Of a stretch of 64,000 nucleotides of DNA, positions 1 through 13,400 are shown piece after piece (positions within the stretch are counted from its first letter, which is position 1; every line of letters begins with the position of its first letter). The notes beneath the pieces are model-generated. The model was not told the origin of the DNA, made no database searches, and saw only the letters and a program-made list of their open reading frames with translations. The DNA is from Ifrita kowaldi. Taxonomy: Eukaryota > Chordata > Aves > Passeriformes > Cinclosomatidae. The position numbers were made by a program, and so were the translations under genes. The stretch is taken from assembly GCA_013398055.1 (NCBI GenBank), contig VZRS01012040.1, positions 449,094-513,093 of the forward strand, written 5' to 3'.

Positions 1-1311
1 CAGCGGCCTGAGCTGGAAAGTGGACAGGAAATCCCTGTCCATAGCTGCTCAGGCAGCAAAGGTGTCTTAGGGCATCACAGGGCACTGGGACCCCCATCCC
101 AGCACTTCCAGGAGAAAAACCTTATAGCTGCTTCACCTGTACTGTATTTCCACATGCTCTGGGTCACACATCCAGCACTGGAGACTCTCCAGCTTCACAC
201 CAACAAGGGAGAATCATATTTTAGAAGCGGATTTTTTTTTTGAGCATCACATTGATTTTCCCTTCTGGGTACACTGAGACACTGCATTTCTCAGGGCAAG
301 GTGGGGAGGACAGATTTGCTCATTAGCAAAGCTGGAGGGAAGATTTAATTGGATCCACTAGCATATTTTATTTTTGCATCTGAATTTGTATGGATTAGCA
401 CTTAAAAGTTAAATCACTTCTAGTCTCACAGCTTAAAAGTAAAATCCCTGAAAGCTTATTGTTTTACTTCTAATGCAATTCTGTAGTATCTTTTGGCTTC
501 TGACATTAATTTATATTCATTTTCTTATTTGCTAAAGCAACATAGACTACAGTAGCCTGTCAACATCTTCCTTTCTTGTAAATCCCTGTTCTCTTGAGTT
601 TATAATGTGGTGAAATTAGTTCCAGGAAAACTGTGGATATGCAGCACTTGAGACTAAGACAAATTTGTTTATTAAAGATTTGGCTGAAACTGTTTTAGCT
701 GGGATTGAATGTAGCTCTGTGGGCAGGGAGGCTGTGAGGAGGGCAGGGCTCTGTTCCCATCTCTATCAAAAGAGCATGTCCCAATTTCTTGGATCAGGGG
801 CTTGGTGGCCTCCTGGACCTGGTGGGTTGTGGTGCTGCTGAGAGAGCAGGGAAGGGCTGCAGGCAGCAGCATCACCCAGGGGTTGCCTTAGCTTTACCAA
901 GCCCTGCAATGCTGGGACTTAAATCTAAAAAAAAAAAATTAACCTAGTGTGTCCCACTCATCTTGACAAAGATTCATCTCTTGAAACACTGCCCGAGGGG
1001 CTATAAAACATGAGAAACAATCCACTCAGGCATTGTACTTATATCTGTGTGTGTTGTATCTCATTTCTACCTCGTTTCACAGGTTCAGAGGGAAGGGAGG
1101 AGGAACACTCCCTTGCTTTTTCTTGGTTGCCACTGGTGACATCTGGCTTTGGTGATTCTCTGGTCATACTGATGGTTCCCAGCTTTCTGGGGTGATGAGC
1201 AAGAACTGAGCAAAATCTTCTCCAATACCACCAAGTTTTTTTCACTTTCTAACATGAGAATCGATATATTTACCTGTTATTTCTGTACCTTCCTTCCCTG
1301 TTCTTGACCAG
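1..1311 (+). other. TNIK intron (3' part)
   Basis: The window opens inside an intron. I found no earlier kinase-domain exon here. The stretch is AT-rich and ends in a pyrimidine-rich acceptor with AG at 1310-1311. Small open frames in it have no codon-like character. Confidence 0.8.
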
Positions 1312-1487
1312 GTCTAAAAAGTTTCAGTCCTTCATTGAGAGCTGCCTAGTGAAGAACCACAGCCAGAGACCAACCACGGAGCAGCTGATGAAGCATCCCT
1401 TCATCCGAGACCAGCCCAACGAGAGGCAGGTCCGCATCCAGCTCAAGGACCACATCGACAGGACTAAAAAGAAGCGAGGAGAGAAAG
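1312..1487 (+). CDS. TNIK: TNIK exon: end of kinase domain
   Basis: The exon encodes 58 whole codons beginning SKKFQSFIESCLVKN. It includes kinase subdomain XI, with the invariant Arg in SQRPTTEQL, then LMKHPFI, where the catalytic domain ends. RTKKKRGEK follows. The first base completes a TGG (Trp) codon begun in the upstream exon. The donor is GTCAGT, a weaker variant, and the exon ends in phase 1 so that GAT (Asp) forms with the next exon. Confidence 0.96.
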
Positions 1488-4400
1488 GTCAGTGGAGAAG
1501 AGAGGAGGGTTAGTGGAGAAGCAGTGCTCTGAGCAGTCCTTGACCTCTGCCATGCTCTCAGACATCCCTGTCTGGGCAATCCGTGACCTCTGCCATGTGC
1601 TTGGGGATCGCTAGTGCGGACCAAGGCACATCCGTGTGGGTAAAAGAGGGAAGGCAGAGAGGACTGGGTTGCCCGTGGTCTCAGTACCATTCCCCTCGCT
1701 CAGATGGGTGAGTTTGTTTGCAATCTGGTTGAGTTCAATAGGTGTGATCCTCTGTGTGATCACGCTTCCTGTGGTTTTGGGGTCAGACTGTTTTGTTTGG
1801 TTTGATTCCTCTCAGTCATTGAAATGAAAATAAATACCCATAACTAAACAATGGGTGTTCATGCAAAGCAGACAGGTGACTGTCATTAAGAGTTAATCAG
1901 TGTTTTTAAATACTGGTTTTTTTCCTAATGAAAAATGATGTCTTTTTTTAGCCCAGGTGGTAATTTCCACACGGAACATCTAAGCTTTGATTCATTAAAG
2001 CGTGTGTATAAAATTTACGTTTGCATAGATCCGTGCTGGTGTGTGGGAGGGTGAAGCTGCTAAGCTGAATTTTCCCCAGCTCACGTATTTCATGCCAAGT
2101 GTGTTGATCTACGTGACATCCCTGCAGCACCAGCAATGAGCAGAGCTGTGCAAACGAACATCCAGATAAGACCCTTGCCCCAAAGCAATTCCACTGACTA
2201 GGAATAACCCATTAAACTGAATGTTTTCAGTGAACTCTCCAGGCCCTATCAAAGTCCTCTGCAAGAAAGATCAGATAGCAGAAGAAACTTGTTAAAGTAT
2301 TCAGCTGCTTGTGAACTGAATTTTAATTTGAAAGCTCATTTGTAGAATCCAGCAAATTAATACATTGTTATTTCTCTTCTTATTGGTAGCGGAATTAATT
2401 TTTCATGCGTACCTTCCAGCCCCTTGTAATAGATTTCACTACAATCAAAACAATAAAATGGGATCCCAGTGAAGTATTAAATGTGTTTAGTCTGGCAAAT
2501 GAAGGTTGGACCCTAGAGATGGAGAGTAATTGGATAAATGTGAGCCTTTCTTTGACTGTAATTCCCTTCATCCGATAAAGATGATATCCCAACAGAAATT
2601 GCGCTGTGTAACACAACATTGCAGTGAGCTTTTATGTAGATATCTTCATTGCCTGGAAATTACATGGATTTGCATAGGAAGAGCCTGTGTTTAGGAGAAG
2701 AGGAGCTGCTGCCTTCAGAGCCTTGGTTAAATCCCACCTTCCTGTGGCTGCAGCTCCAGTAGCTGGTGGGGCACCTCCTGTTGCAGAACCATCCTGAAGA
2801 AAAGGGTCACTCACTGTCACATGGGGATAAATTCTTTGCTCAGTCACTTGCCCATCTCTACATCAAGGGGCTGTCATTGTCAGGGCTGTTGCCCACTGTG
2901 CTGGTGCTTACCTGGCCTCATGGCCCCCATAAAACCAGAAAATACAGAGCAGTAATGCTGCTTATTCTTGGTCATGTGAGGTAAAAAGAGTTGGCTGTTC
3001 TGCCTTCAGAGCTCTGGTGTTTTCAGCCACTGGAAAAACAAATGAGTCCAGCGAAGGGCACTGATGAGCAATTCTGTTCCTAGATGAGACAGAGTACGAG
3101 TACAGTGGAAGTGAGGAGGAGGAGGAGGAAAATGACTCTGGAGAGCCGAGGTAAGAATCAGCATTTCATTTGTGCCCTCACATCCCTTTAGCTCTGTGTA
3201 AAATCAGCTTGGATTATGGGCTCATATGAAGTGGAAATGGAAAAAGGACAGTCTGAGCATTGAGTCCTGTTCCCTGGCAGAACAGAGGATATTCTCGCTG
3301 CCGGGTGGTGCGTGGGTATAAACTGATGCTCTGGATCACCTGAACCAGAAGATGGGGAAGAAAACCCCATTGCCTCTGGGATCTGCAGCATGGCATGGTG
3401 CTGTCATGGGAATGTGGATATTGAGATGTGGAAAAATGTGAGGTGAAATTAAAAAACTCTTTAAAATGTGGTTCCTTACATCCAAGTGTAACTCCCTGTT
3501 TCTGTGTAATTGTTCGCCATGAAACCTCCCTGGTGCTGCTGCAAGCACTGTGGGGCTGGAACTTTCTTTGGTGGCATTTTTCAGAGCAGTTGTAATTAGT
3601 ATCAGGTTATTCCATTATTTCACTGAGATAATGTAGTATTTTAATAGCTGGCAGTGATTCATGCTAAATGTGCTTTGTGCACAGCTAAATATAGTCTGTG
3701 CCAGCCACTGCAGCACCAGAGGCTTTGGTTAGAAACTTAATGTAAAGGAAACCTTTCCATTTGCACTGAGTAGATGACTGGTGAGCCATGAGCAGAGCTC
3801 TGCCACCCTGACATGGCACTTTCAGGCCCCCATCCCTCCATCCGCTGCTGCCCAAGCTCTGTCAGGTGTTGGGGTGCTGTTGGGATGGAGGGGAGAGGGG
3901 CCACGCTGGGAAATCGCACAGAGGCAAGAAATTCAAGGCTGCACAGAGGGGATCTTCTCTGATGCTTGTCCTGTGTGCAGCTCCATCCTGAACCTGCCCG
4001 GGGAGTCGACGCTGAGGCGGGATTTCCTGCGGCTGCAGCTGGCCAACAAGGAGCGCTCGGAGGCGCTGCGCCGGCAGCAGCTGGAGCAGCAGCAGCGCGA
4101 GAACGAGGAGCACAAGCGGCAGCTCTTGGCCGAGCGGCAGAAGCGCATCGAGGAGCAGAAGGAGCAGAGGCGAAGGCTGGAGGAGGTAACTGGCCAGGGC
4201 CGAGCTGGTTTTGGGTGGAGCAGCGGGATTTCTGGTGGCAGGTCCCGAGGGACTGTTCTCAGCCTGGTTTAAGGTCACGTCCTGACCTCTCTAGTCAGTA
4301 ACCCCGAACATTTTGTTACACTGGTCAAGCCCCTCTGCCCATCCTTTTGGCATAGCCACCTCCAGCCATTCTCCTCACCACAGCAAGTGTTGCCGACTTT

Positions 4401-7400
4401 TATGAAGGTAATAGAACTGGTTTGCTATAAATAAACCCTTTGAATACCAAACCTAAAGGGGTCCCTGGAGGAGCCACTGAGCAGAGTTAGCCCATGACTG
4501 GGGTGACAGCTGTATTCAGTCAAGGTGGGCAGAACTCTCACTGGTCCAGCATCTGTCAAGTTCATGATCGTTATTTGCTCCTGTGGACTGTTACAATTGA
4601 AGAAGCTGAAAAGCACCATTTTCCCTATCCCAGGATCCATGTGCCATTTGTGTCCCATTTAATCCCTAATTTCAACTTCAGTCCTTACAGTCCCTGCCAA
4701 TTACAATTTCACTTGCAGGGGAGGGGCAGATGCCTGCCTGACTTGTGCAATGGTCCATATGTGCCCCAAAGGATAAGATTTCACTACCCTTGTCTTGACA
4801 TACCAGCCACAAATGCAATTGGTCATAAAATTATCCACCCCATTTAAAATGCAGCTGCAGGCTTTGCCTGTGTGACTTTGGGTGTCCCTGAGCTGCTCAG
4901 CCTGGCCACATGCTTTGGAGGAAGTGCTCGCTTCTGCTTTAGCTCCTGGTTCTTGTATTGAAGAAGTTCACAAAAAAATAAAGGGGCTTTTCCCCATCTC
5001 TTGGGGTTTTTTGATGGGGTTTTGCACAAAGACACCCATTGCCTTGCTCTGAACTCAGCCCAAGTGACTCATTGAAGGGTTCATACGTTGAGGGTCATTA
5101 AATTAGCTTTTGGAAGAGGTCATGTATATGTCTGATAAAAGGATTTTTTCGGTGAATGGACTATTAGAGCATCCACCCCCTTAATTTGCACGAGCCAGAG
5201 ATCTGTTACTCTGCTCACCAATCTCTCCCTGTACTGGGTAATGCCTCATGCCAGGGGCACAAACAGGAAAGAATTTCAGGCAGCTGATGATGATGGTATG
5301 GCCCCTCTTCGAGGTGGTCCTCTGAGCTCCTCCAGGGCAAAAACCAACACAGGCAAATCCCAGGCAAAGCCTTTTTTCAGTCTGGTAAACATGTAGGTCT
5401 GTCGTGTTATCAGAGCACAGCGTGTTAAATACTTTGTAGGTCAGGCTTTGCTAGAGCCCTGCACCCTTCCCAAGGCTGGCAGGCTGCTTTGAGAGAGGAC
5501 ATGGTTTGCACATAGATGCACCCCAAAACGCCCTGCCCCAGTGGATGTTTGTAAGGACTGTTGTAAGGAAGCCTGGCTCTGCCTTTGTCCCAGCCTGCTT
5601 GCTGCAAGCAGTACAGGAGCAGAACAACAGCAGAATAAAAGCAGACACCAGATTAGCTGCAATCCTGTAATGAATACAATGCTTGCTGCTGTATTAATAT
5701 GTTCTCTTCACATAGAAGAAAATTGTTCCTTCTTTGCTGCTTCCCAGGCAGGTTTTGAATGGAGGACTAATCCCCTTGCTAAGCTGGCGAGCTCTGCCCT
5801 GAGCTACAGAGTTGCTGCCTTGCTGGGCTGGGCTGTGCTCAGTCCCCTGGGCTCTGCCAGTTCCCTTCTGTTCTGTCCTCAGGTCATTAAAAGTTAATGC
5901 CACCATAGCCAGGATTAAAGCCCAACGCCTTTTCTAGTGGCTCTGAACAGCCCCGTTGGGCTCTTCACCCATTGCCTTCTTCCCAGCTGTCTTACAGCTT
6001 TTGGACTTCAGTTGAAAAGGAGATGTGCTGGAGCAGAGCTGGCTGAGAGGTGTTTGCAAGCTCCTGCCATGTCAGAGGAGTGGGGAAAGGCAGGGGGGCT
6101 GTTGTTGCAGATCATCCTCTGCCCCCCTGATGCAATGGGTCCCACGGGCTCAGCCAGGATCAGGGCAGATGCTGGGGCCAGCTGGCAGCTGTGGCAGCCC
6201 TAACATCTTCTCAAGTGCCCATTTCCTCAGGTCCATCAGGCCAGGTTTAGCTTCACCTGCATCCAGCCACAGAGTAAAATGAGCTCTGTTCTCTATTAGA
6301 CACCATTTGTGTGGCGAGCAAAAAACAGCTGAGTTGCTATGGTGAGGATTAAAGCAGGAGTCCTTGAAAGAGATGCAGACCCTCTGTTGCAAACATGGTG
6401 GGTTGTGGCAGTGGTGAGGACAGATGCTCCCCAGCATGGCTGGCTGTGACTTTGGCAGCTGCAAGGTGCCCTGAATCTTCAGAACCAGAAATCTGTAAAT
6501 GCAGAGATTAGCAAATAAAGTTTCATCACTGCTGTGGGGATATAGCTGGGTCTTTGCTCTTCCCAGATATTTTGGGGCAGGAAGCATCTGATGGCCAGAC
6601 AGAGGTAGCCAGCAGCAGCTGTCACAGCTGTGCCGAGTTGGATGTGTCTGCCCCGAGGCTCCCAGCACACTCCATGGACGTGGAGTGCTGCACCCATCCC
6701 AGCAGCACCCAAAGGCTCCAGCAGCAGCCAGGCTGCTCCTGTCGGGCCTCTCTGCTTTTTCCTACACCAGCTTTGCACTAACTATTGTTGATGACTCTTG
6801 GCCATGGATTTATTTTGGTTAATGGGAACAGGATTTCTTCCATGCTACTTTATGGTCTGACTAAGATGGGGTGTGCCTCCAGCAGACAGTACTGTACCAG
6901 CAGATCTCTGGGAGGAGAGACCAATGGAACACTCAGATTACCGTGTTTTCAAAATAAATTTGACCTTTAAAACCCAGTGGAGCAGCCGGGACAAATAAAC
7001 CCTTGGAGCTGGTGGCTTTTGGGTCTCCTAAGTCAGCCCGTTCAAGCTGCCAAACATATTACTGTGTTTACAGAAAGAGCTCCTACTCATCATAAGATAC
7101 TGTGGAGGTGTCCAGGCTGAGGGAGTGAGTTGGCATTTGGGCCCAAGTGCAGCTCCAAAAGGATTGACTTAGGATGCCAAGCTCAGAAGTGCCTGGAGTT
7201 AAGTTGTGCTGGAGATGCACAGCAAAAGAGCTGAGGAAAGGCCTGTTAGTGGGATAACTGGCCCATTCCTCCGTCAGTGTAGACCTTCAGGAGGTCTGTT
7301 TGGTGGTTTTCCAATGCTGTCTTTAAATACTGGCAGGGGTAGAGCTCCAGCCCTTTCTCATGTCTCATCCAGCAGAGCTCAAAATGAAGGAATCTCATTT

Positions 7401-10400
7401 TTTCTGTCACCTTGATCTTCCTAAATGGGGATTTCTGAATGTCTCACAAAGTACCTCCCATGTTAGGGCTTTTTTGGGGAAATCCACAATCTCCTGATGT
7501 TGCTCCAACAATAACATCAAATGCATATAGAAAAAAGTCAAGTGAGGAAATCTTCTGGTGGTCTCTTTACGCACTTCTTGGTACCCCCAAGACCTGCTGC
7601 CATCCTTTGCGTGTCTCCTTGCATCTGTCAGACACTTGGGCCTCCTTTTTCAGGAGCTGACCAATTTCCTTCTCTGAGGCTGAATCTTCTTCCAGGCAGC
7701 CAAAGAGATTTAGATTTGCAGCTGTCTTTAATTGCAGTGGAAGTAAAAATGCCCAAGCTAGCTTTGAAACCAGACTTTCATGGGAGCAGAGTTGCAGCTT
7801 TGTTTTCCCTTGTGCACAAAGTTGGTCTCATGAATTCAAAATGTGCACCAGAACTAACCCTCAAATTAGAGAATTAAATATCAATAGATCCAACAGCGCT
7901 GCAGAAAATGTTTGTGTCATGCAGAAGGGTGAATAGACTTGAATATATTTTAATTTTTCCCTATATATACATATATTAGATATATATAGTTCCCTAATCA
8001 GCCTTCCATTTGTTGCTGGCACAGAATGAGCCTTGATGCACTGGTTTAACCACCAAAACTCCAGCTGTGCTGTAGGAATAACACATCCTGGGGTCAGGAG
8101 CTTTAGGGATCCTGCAAGACAAATCTCTGTGCAGACCCCTTGGCAGCAGTGGGCAGATGGAGTCAGAGAGGGCTTTACATAACCTCATTTTTCTACCATG
8201 ATGTGGATTTTTTTCCTTTCTAGGTATAAAATGAAGGTCAGATCTTTACAGGGAATGTACAAGGCAAATCTAAGTGTCTTGCTGTTTGCATGTGAGGTTT
8301 CAGTTAGTGCATTTACAGAGCTGGATGTTCAAGGGATAAAAAATTGCTGAAGCTCCAGTAAATGTTAACCAGCAGAAGACCATTGACTAGAAGCTCTTAA
8401 AAAGCAATGCAAAAAAAAATTCAGCAATTAAGTACAGATAAATTTAGGTGATCTAAAATGGTGTGTTGTTTTCTCCTGCATGTGCAGGTGTCCTATAGCT
8501 TGTAGGAGCCTTGTCATTAAGATGACAGCCCTGTCACAGTTGCGTGGTACATGGGGACGCTGCAGTGGTCCCAGCAGCATTCCTGCACCCATTTCCAAGG
8601 AGAGCTGTGTCACAGCAGCTCCTGTAGTACGGGTATGAGCTAAACCTCATGTCTCTCTCATTTTCCTTTGGTCAGGAAGCACGTAGGGCTCGTAGTTTCT
8701 GAAGCATGAGATTTTTCCTGCACAGGGCATCCCTTCATGGTGATCCCGAGTAAAAGCTCTGCAGTGGTTCAGAGCAAATCAGATCCCTGTTTGCCATAAT
8801 GGGAAGTTCTGACCCAGTTTCTCTACCAGTGGGAAACATCTCTCCATGCTCCAGTGCTTGGTCTGTCAGGAAAGATGATGTTCCAGCCACAGTCGCTCTT
8901 TCCCTGGTGGCTCAGATAAATGAGCCTGTCACAACAATGCAACCACCTAGAATATTTGTTTTCATTTGTCACTTGGAATTCCCCTTCCACTTCTTTCCTG
9001 GCTCATGCTGGTGTTTGGGAGCACCAAACTAGGGTTTCCAGGAGCTTCTTCTTGCAAGTGTCAGTGCCTCTCTAAGCTCACGGGGTTCGAGGGGCGGCAG
9101 CAGCTCTCTCGTTGCTCGTAGCCCAGGATGTGTCTGATCTAGCAAAGTGAGCTTGCTCTTTGAAGTCCTTGTTTCATGCCAGGCCTCCAAGGGCCTTCCC
9201 ACCAGAGGTTTTGCCTTCGTGTGTCTTCTCTCATCAATATTTAAAACCTGTCATATCTGGTGCAGCGCAAATAAGATCCCGTTCTGCCTTACAAGCGGCT
9301 ACATATAGCTTTACCTGCAGAGTTATATAAATGCAGTCCTAATTAATTGGTGCTCTTGCCTTGCATGAATAATGGATCTGGATAGTGTAAATACGCACAG
9401 TAGTTTCAAGCTTGGAGAAATGTGGGAAGTGTGTTCTTGCAGTGGGAGAGGGAGGGCAAGAATCAGGGAGAAAAGGAGTCAAGGAAGGAGAGATCTTTGA
9501 GTCTTGCCTTTTTTTTTTTCTGTTTCTACGTGCAGTTGCTTTCAGCTGCATCTCCCTGATCCAAATCCCTGCTTCAAAAAGGATCCCTATCATCCTGGTG
9601 CTGCTCAGACCTACAGGGGAGACAGGAGCATTGCTGGAGGCTTTGGCTGCTGCAGTGCCAGGTCCTCTCCAGATGTTTGCCAGCTGCTGGAGCGGGGCCA
9701 TGCAGGGAAGGCAGCTGATGCAGCCCCGCTCTGCTGGGCTGCAGTGTTCAGCTGAAGGTGCTGGTAATGCGACCGTGACAAATGACTTGCTTATAATGTG
9801 ACCTGACAAATGTGCTGTGGAGCTGGAGGAGAGTGCTGCACTCCTGGCCTCTATAAATGTGTGTGTTGGATCCTGCTCACAGCCTGAGCCCCAAGAGCCC
9901 GGCTGCAGCAGGGTGCAAAGGGCCTTGGAATATCCACAGGAGCATCAGGCCCAGCTTTGAAAGAAAGTGGTACCTGTGGGCCTCGATTCTCATTCCTGGA
10001 GTTTAAATAGGCTTTTAGGAGGCTGCTGGTGAGATGCTGACTTGAAGGAGAGAGGCCAGAAGTGGGGCACCTCGCTGGGGTACATGGTACCCAGGAATGA
10101 TGGTGTGCTGATCCCTCCTTGAGAAAATCGCTTTTGCCTCCTTCTTTGGAAGGACTTGGATTTATTCGCCTACTAGATTGGAAATAAAGACCATTTGGGT
10201 GTTTTTTATTTAAGAAATAGCTGTGGTATTCAGGGCCTTGCCTCCTGCCAGCCAAGCCCAGCCTACACACGCATTATGTGCTTTATTCAGCAGCGTGATA
10301 GTTTAACTAAAAAAACCAGCCATTAAAACCCACCCCAAAACCAGTGTGACACTGGTTCCAATCACAACTGTGATTGGAAGCTCAGGGTAACATTTATTGA

Positions 10401-13400
10401 ACACAGTAGTCTGAAGAGGTCATGGGAGCAGTGACCATCACTTAAGGAGCTCAGGGAGCACTGGTGAAGCCAAGAAATCCTGTGTATCACCAGGCTGCTG
10501 CAGAGTGACCGTGTCCTGGTGGTGAGCCCTCTGCAATTTCTAGTGTAGAGTTCCAAAAACTACCAGCAGGCCCACATTCCCCTGTTCCCAGCGAGGACAG
10601 GCGTACTCACAGAGTAGCACACGCGTCCCCTGCGCGCGTGGGCAGCGCGAGTGACTGTCCCTGGCGTGGGACACACCGGTGTCTGGAGCTGGCAGGTTAT
10701 TTCAGGTTGAATGCAGTTTTTCCTTCCCTGAGGCGAGTGCAGCTGCTCTGATAAATACGGCTATAGGTGGCACTAAAGCTGTGCTGCAGCTCAAGGAAAT
10801 CGTTGGAGTCCCTGTGGATGTTACCTGTGGGTGAGAAGGCGGCAGCAGGACAGGCAGTGGCTCCTCCCGAGATGGGAGAGTTGGGGTCTTTAAATGTTTG
10901 TTACAATATTTGTAGATAGATTTATCTTTATGGATATCTATCTGTAAAGATAACTGTGGATGTGTATCTCCGCAGAGACACAAATACATAGAATATGGAG
11001 GAAAATACAGTATCTATATAGGTATCTACAGATAGATACAGACTTTAAATCCATCTATACAGTGCAGGTTCCTGCAGAGCAGCAGTTTCACACAGAAGCA
11101 TCTTGTTCTCTGGAATGCTCAGCCAGCTCTTCAGCTGCTGGCTCCAGCCCTGCCCATGATTTAGTGAATGCATGGCATTGCCAGCTTCTCCAGTGACAGC
11201 ATTCCCACTGCAGTCTGCTCAGCCACTGTGTGTCGGCAACGGGAGGCAAAAAAAAAAAGAAAAAGGAGGAAAAAGGGCCAGGTTTCTGCTTCAGCGGGTG
11301 CCTTCCCGTTGGCGTGTGGCTGCACCCAGGAGATGATGGAGATGATGGAGTCAGGGCAGGTTGCGCAGCTCCAGTAGCCAGTCCCGGCATTTGAGTGCCC
11401 TCTGCCGATGCTGGCTGCGGTGCTGCGGTGAGGGGCTGCCCTGCCGAGCAGCCTGTGCTGCACTGCAGCACTTCACTGCCAGCCCCTGCTCCCGGCATGG
11501 TTTGGGCAGCTGGAGGAGTGAGGCTGGGTTAAAAGCACGCATGTGGGGGCTGCAGGTGTCACCCAGGGCCCCCAGGGTGACTCACAGCAGGCTGTAGGTT
11601 GTCATCACCCCAAAATTCCCTGGATTGCTGTCAGCAAAGGTGCTACAGAGTGGAGCAGGCAAGGATGCGACCCAGGAGGGAGTGCGGCAGGCGTGATCTG
11701 AGAATGGCCAGAGAAGTCCCATCCTGCTCATTTGGTGCTTCAGAAAGGAAAAACCGTTGGATTTTGAGTCTTCTTTGTTGGTTTCTGGTCTCAGCAAACA
11801 TTAAGAAGGATGCATTCCCCTCTCATAGGCAGTAACTACCCTGGCTGCCTCCCTCATCCTCCTGGGTGGGCTTGGGGGTGAGATGTATTACCTGTAGGCG
11901 ATGGGCTCGTGCAGCTCCCGGGTGTCCAAGGCCTGATGAACCCCGTGGCTGGCCACACTGGAACGTGGGGACCCTGCACTGCCCCCATGGCTTCATCTGT
12001 AGGGGGGAGAAGAAATCATGATCTGGTGCTGGCTGGGAGGATGCTATGGGTTCTCCACAGCCAGTGCCAAGCACTGGAGTGTGTGAGGATGGAGTGGGAT
12101 CAAGGAGTCCCTCTACCACCCCAACGGACCAGCCTGCTGGCAGGGCATCTCCTGGGGTGGGTGGGAGCATTCTGGATCTATGGGCAAGGCTACACCCCAG
12201 AAATCATGAGAAAAAGGACTTTGAGCTCTGGGGGAGAGGAATGGGGATGCTGACCTGTGCCTCCTGCCCCCCACAGCAACAGAGGCGAGAGAAGGAGCTG
12301 CGGAAGCAGCAGGAGCGGGAGCAGCGCCGGCACTACGAGGAGCAGATGCGGCGGGAGGAGGAGCGGCGGCGTGCAGAGCACGAGCAGGTAACGGGCTGGG
12401 AGCGGGGCCATCGCCTTCAGCACGGATTCCTCTGCCTCTAATCAGGGATTTTCTTGTAAACACTCATTTTTTTACCACTTGAGAGCAAATTGCTTAATTG
12501 TTAACACTGCGTGTGTCGCTTTCACTGCTGTTGTTTATTTCTGTGTGGATCCACTTGCTGGCCCGCAGATGTGAAGGCACTTGATGCAGGTTTTCCACAC
12601 CCGCTTGTTGTTGGGGTCTGATTTTTTTGTTATTCTTGGGTAACATTTGCCATTTCCCAGTGGTTTCCTTTCTTGTAGAGTGGTGGACACCCTGGGCTCT
12701 TCAGGCAGGGATGGAGGGTGCCCGGGCTGATTAATCAGTTCACTTGGGCGGGGTGGATGCGGGTGCCCACCTCATTCTCCTTCCTCTCTGGAAATACTGG
12801 CTCTTTTACCTTCTCTCTCTTTTTCCTTTGATCCTTGCTGCCCATGCCTCCAGGAGTACATCAGGCGACAGTTAGAGGAGGAGCAGAGACAGTTAGAGAT
12901 CCTGCAGCAGCAGTTGTTGCAGGAGCAAGCGCTACTTCTGGTAAATGGGAGGCCACGGCCACGCTTGCCGCTTTCTGCCCGTGTCGCGTCCGCATGTGCC
13001 CGCGCGCACCCGTGTCCCCCCAGTGCCTCCTGCCGTGCCCAGACGTGGGGGACACTGCTGTCACCACCCCACCTGGAGCCTCCTGTCCCGCTCCATGGCT
13101 GCAGCATGCCTGGATCCCCCATTCTGCTCGGGGCTGGGTCCCCTCATGGTGCACGGCTCTCAATGCGTCCCCTCTGCGGCATTGGCGTGTGTGTGCCCTC
13201 GTGAGAGGAGCAGCCCTGGTCGCTGCTGTGAAGTTTTGGAGGCTGTTTGCAGCATGTTGGGGTGTGTTGAGCTGTTGCGTGCCTGCATCCATCAAACCCA
13301 CCCTGCCATGCTGTTCTTCATGTTCTGAGTGAAGGCTTTTGTTTTAATTTCCTCACAGGAACACTGTCTATTCCCTTGTGTGCTGTTTGCATTCTAGATG

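Noticed and set aside
3862..4278. A minus-strand frame rich in Leu
   Set aside because: It is the antisense shadow of the TNIK coiled-coil exon, where Gln and Glu codons read backwards as Leu.
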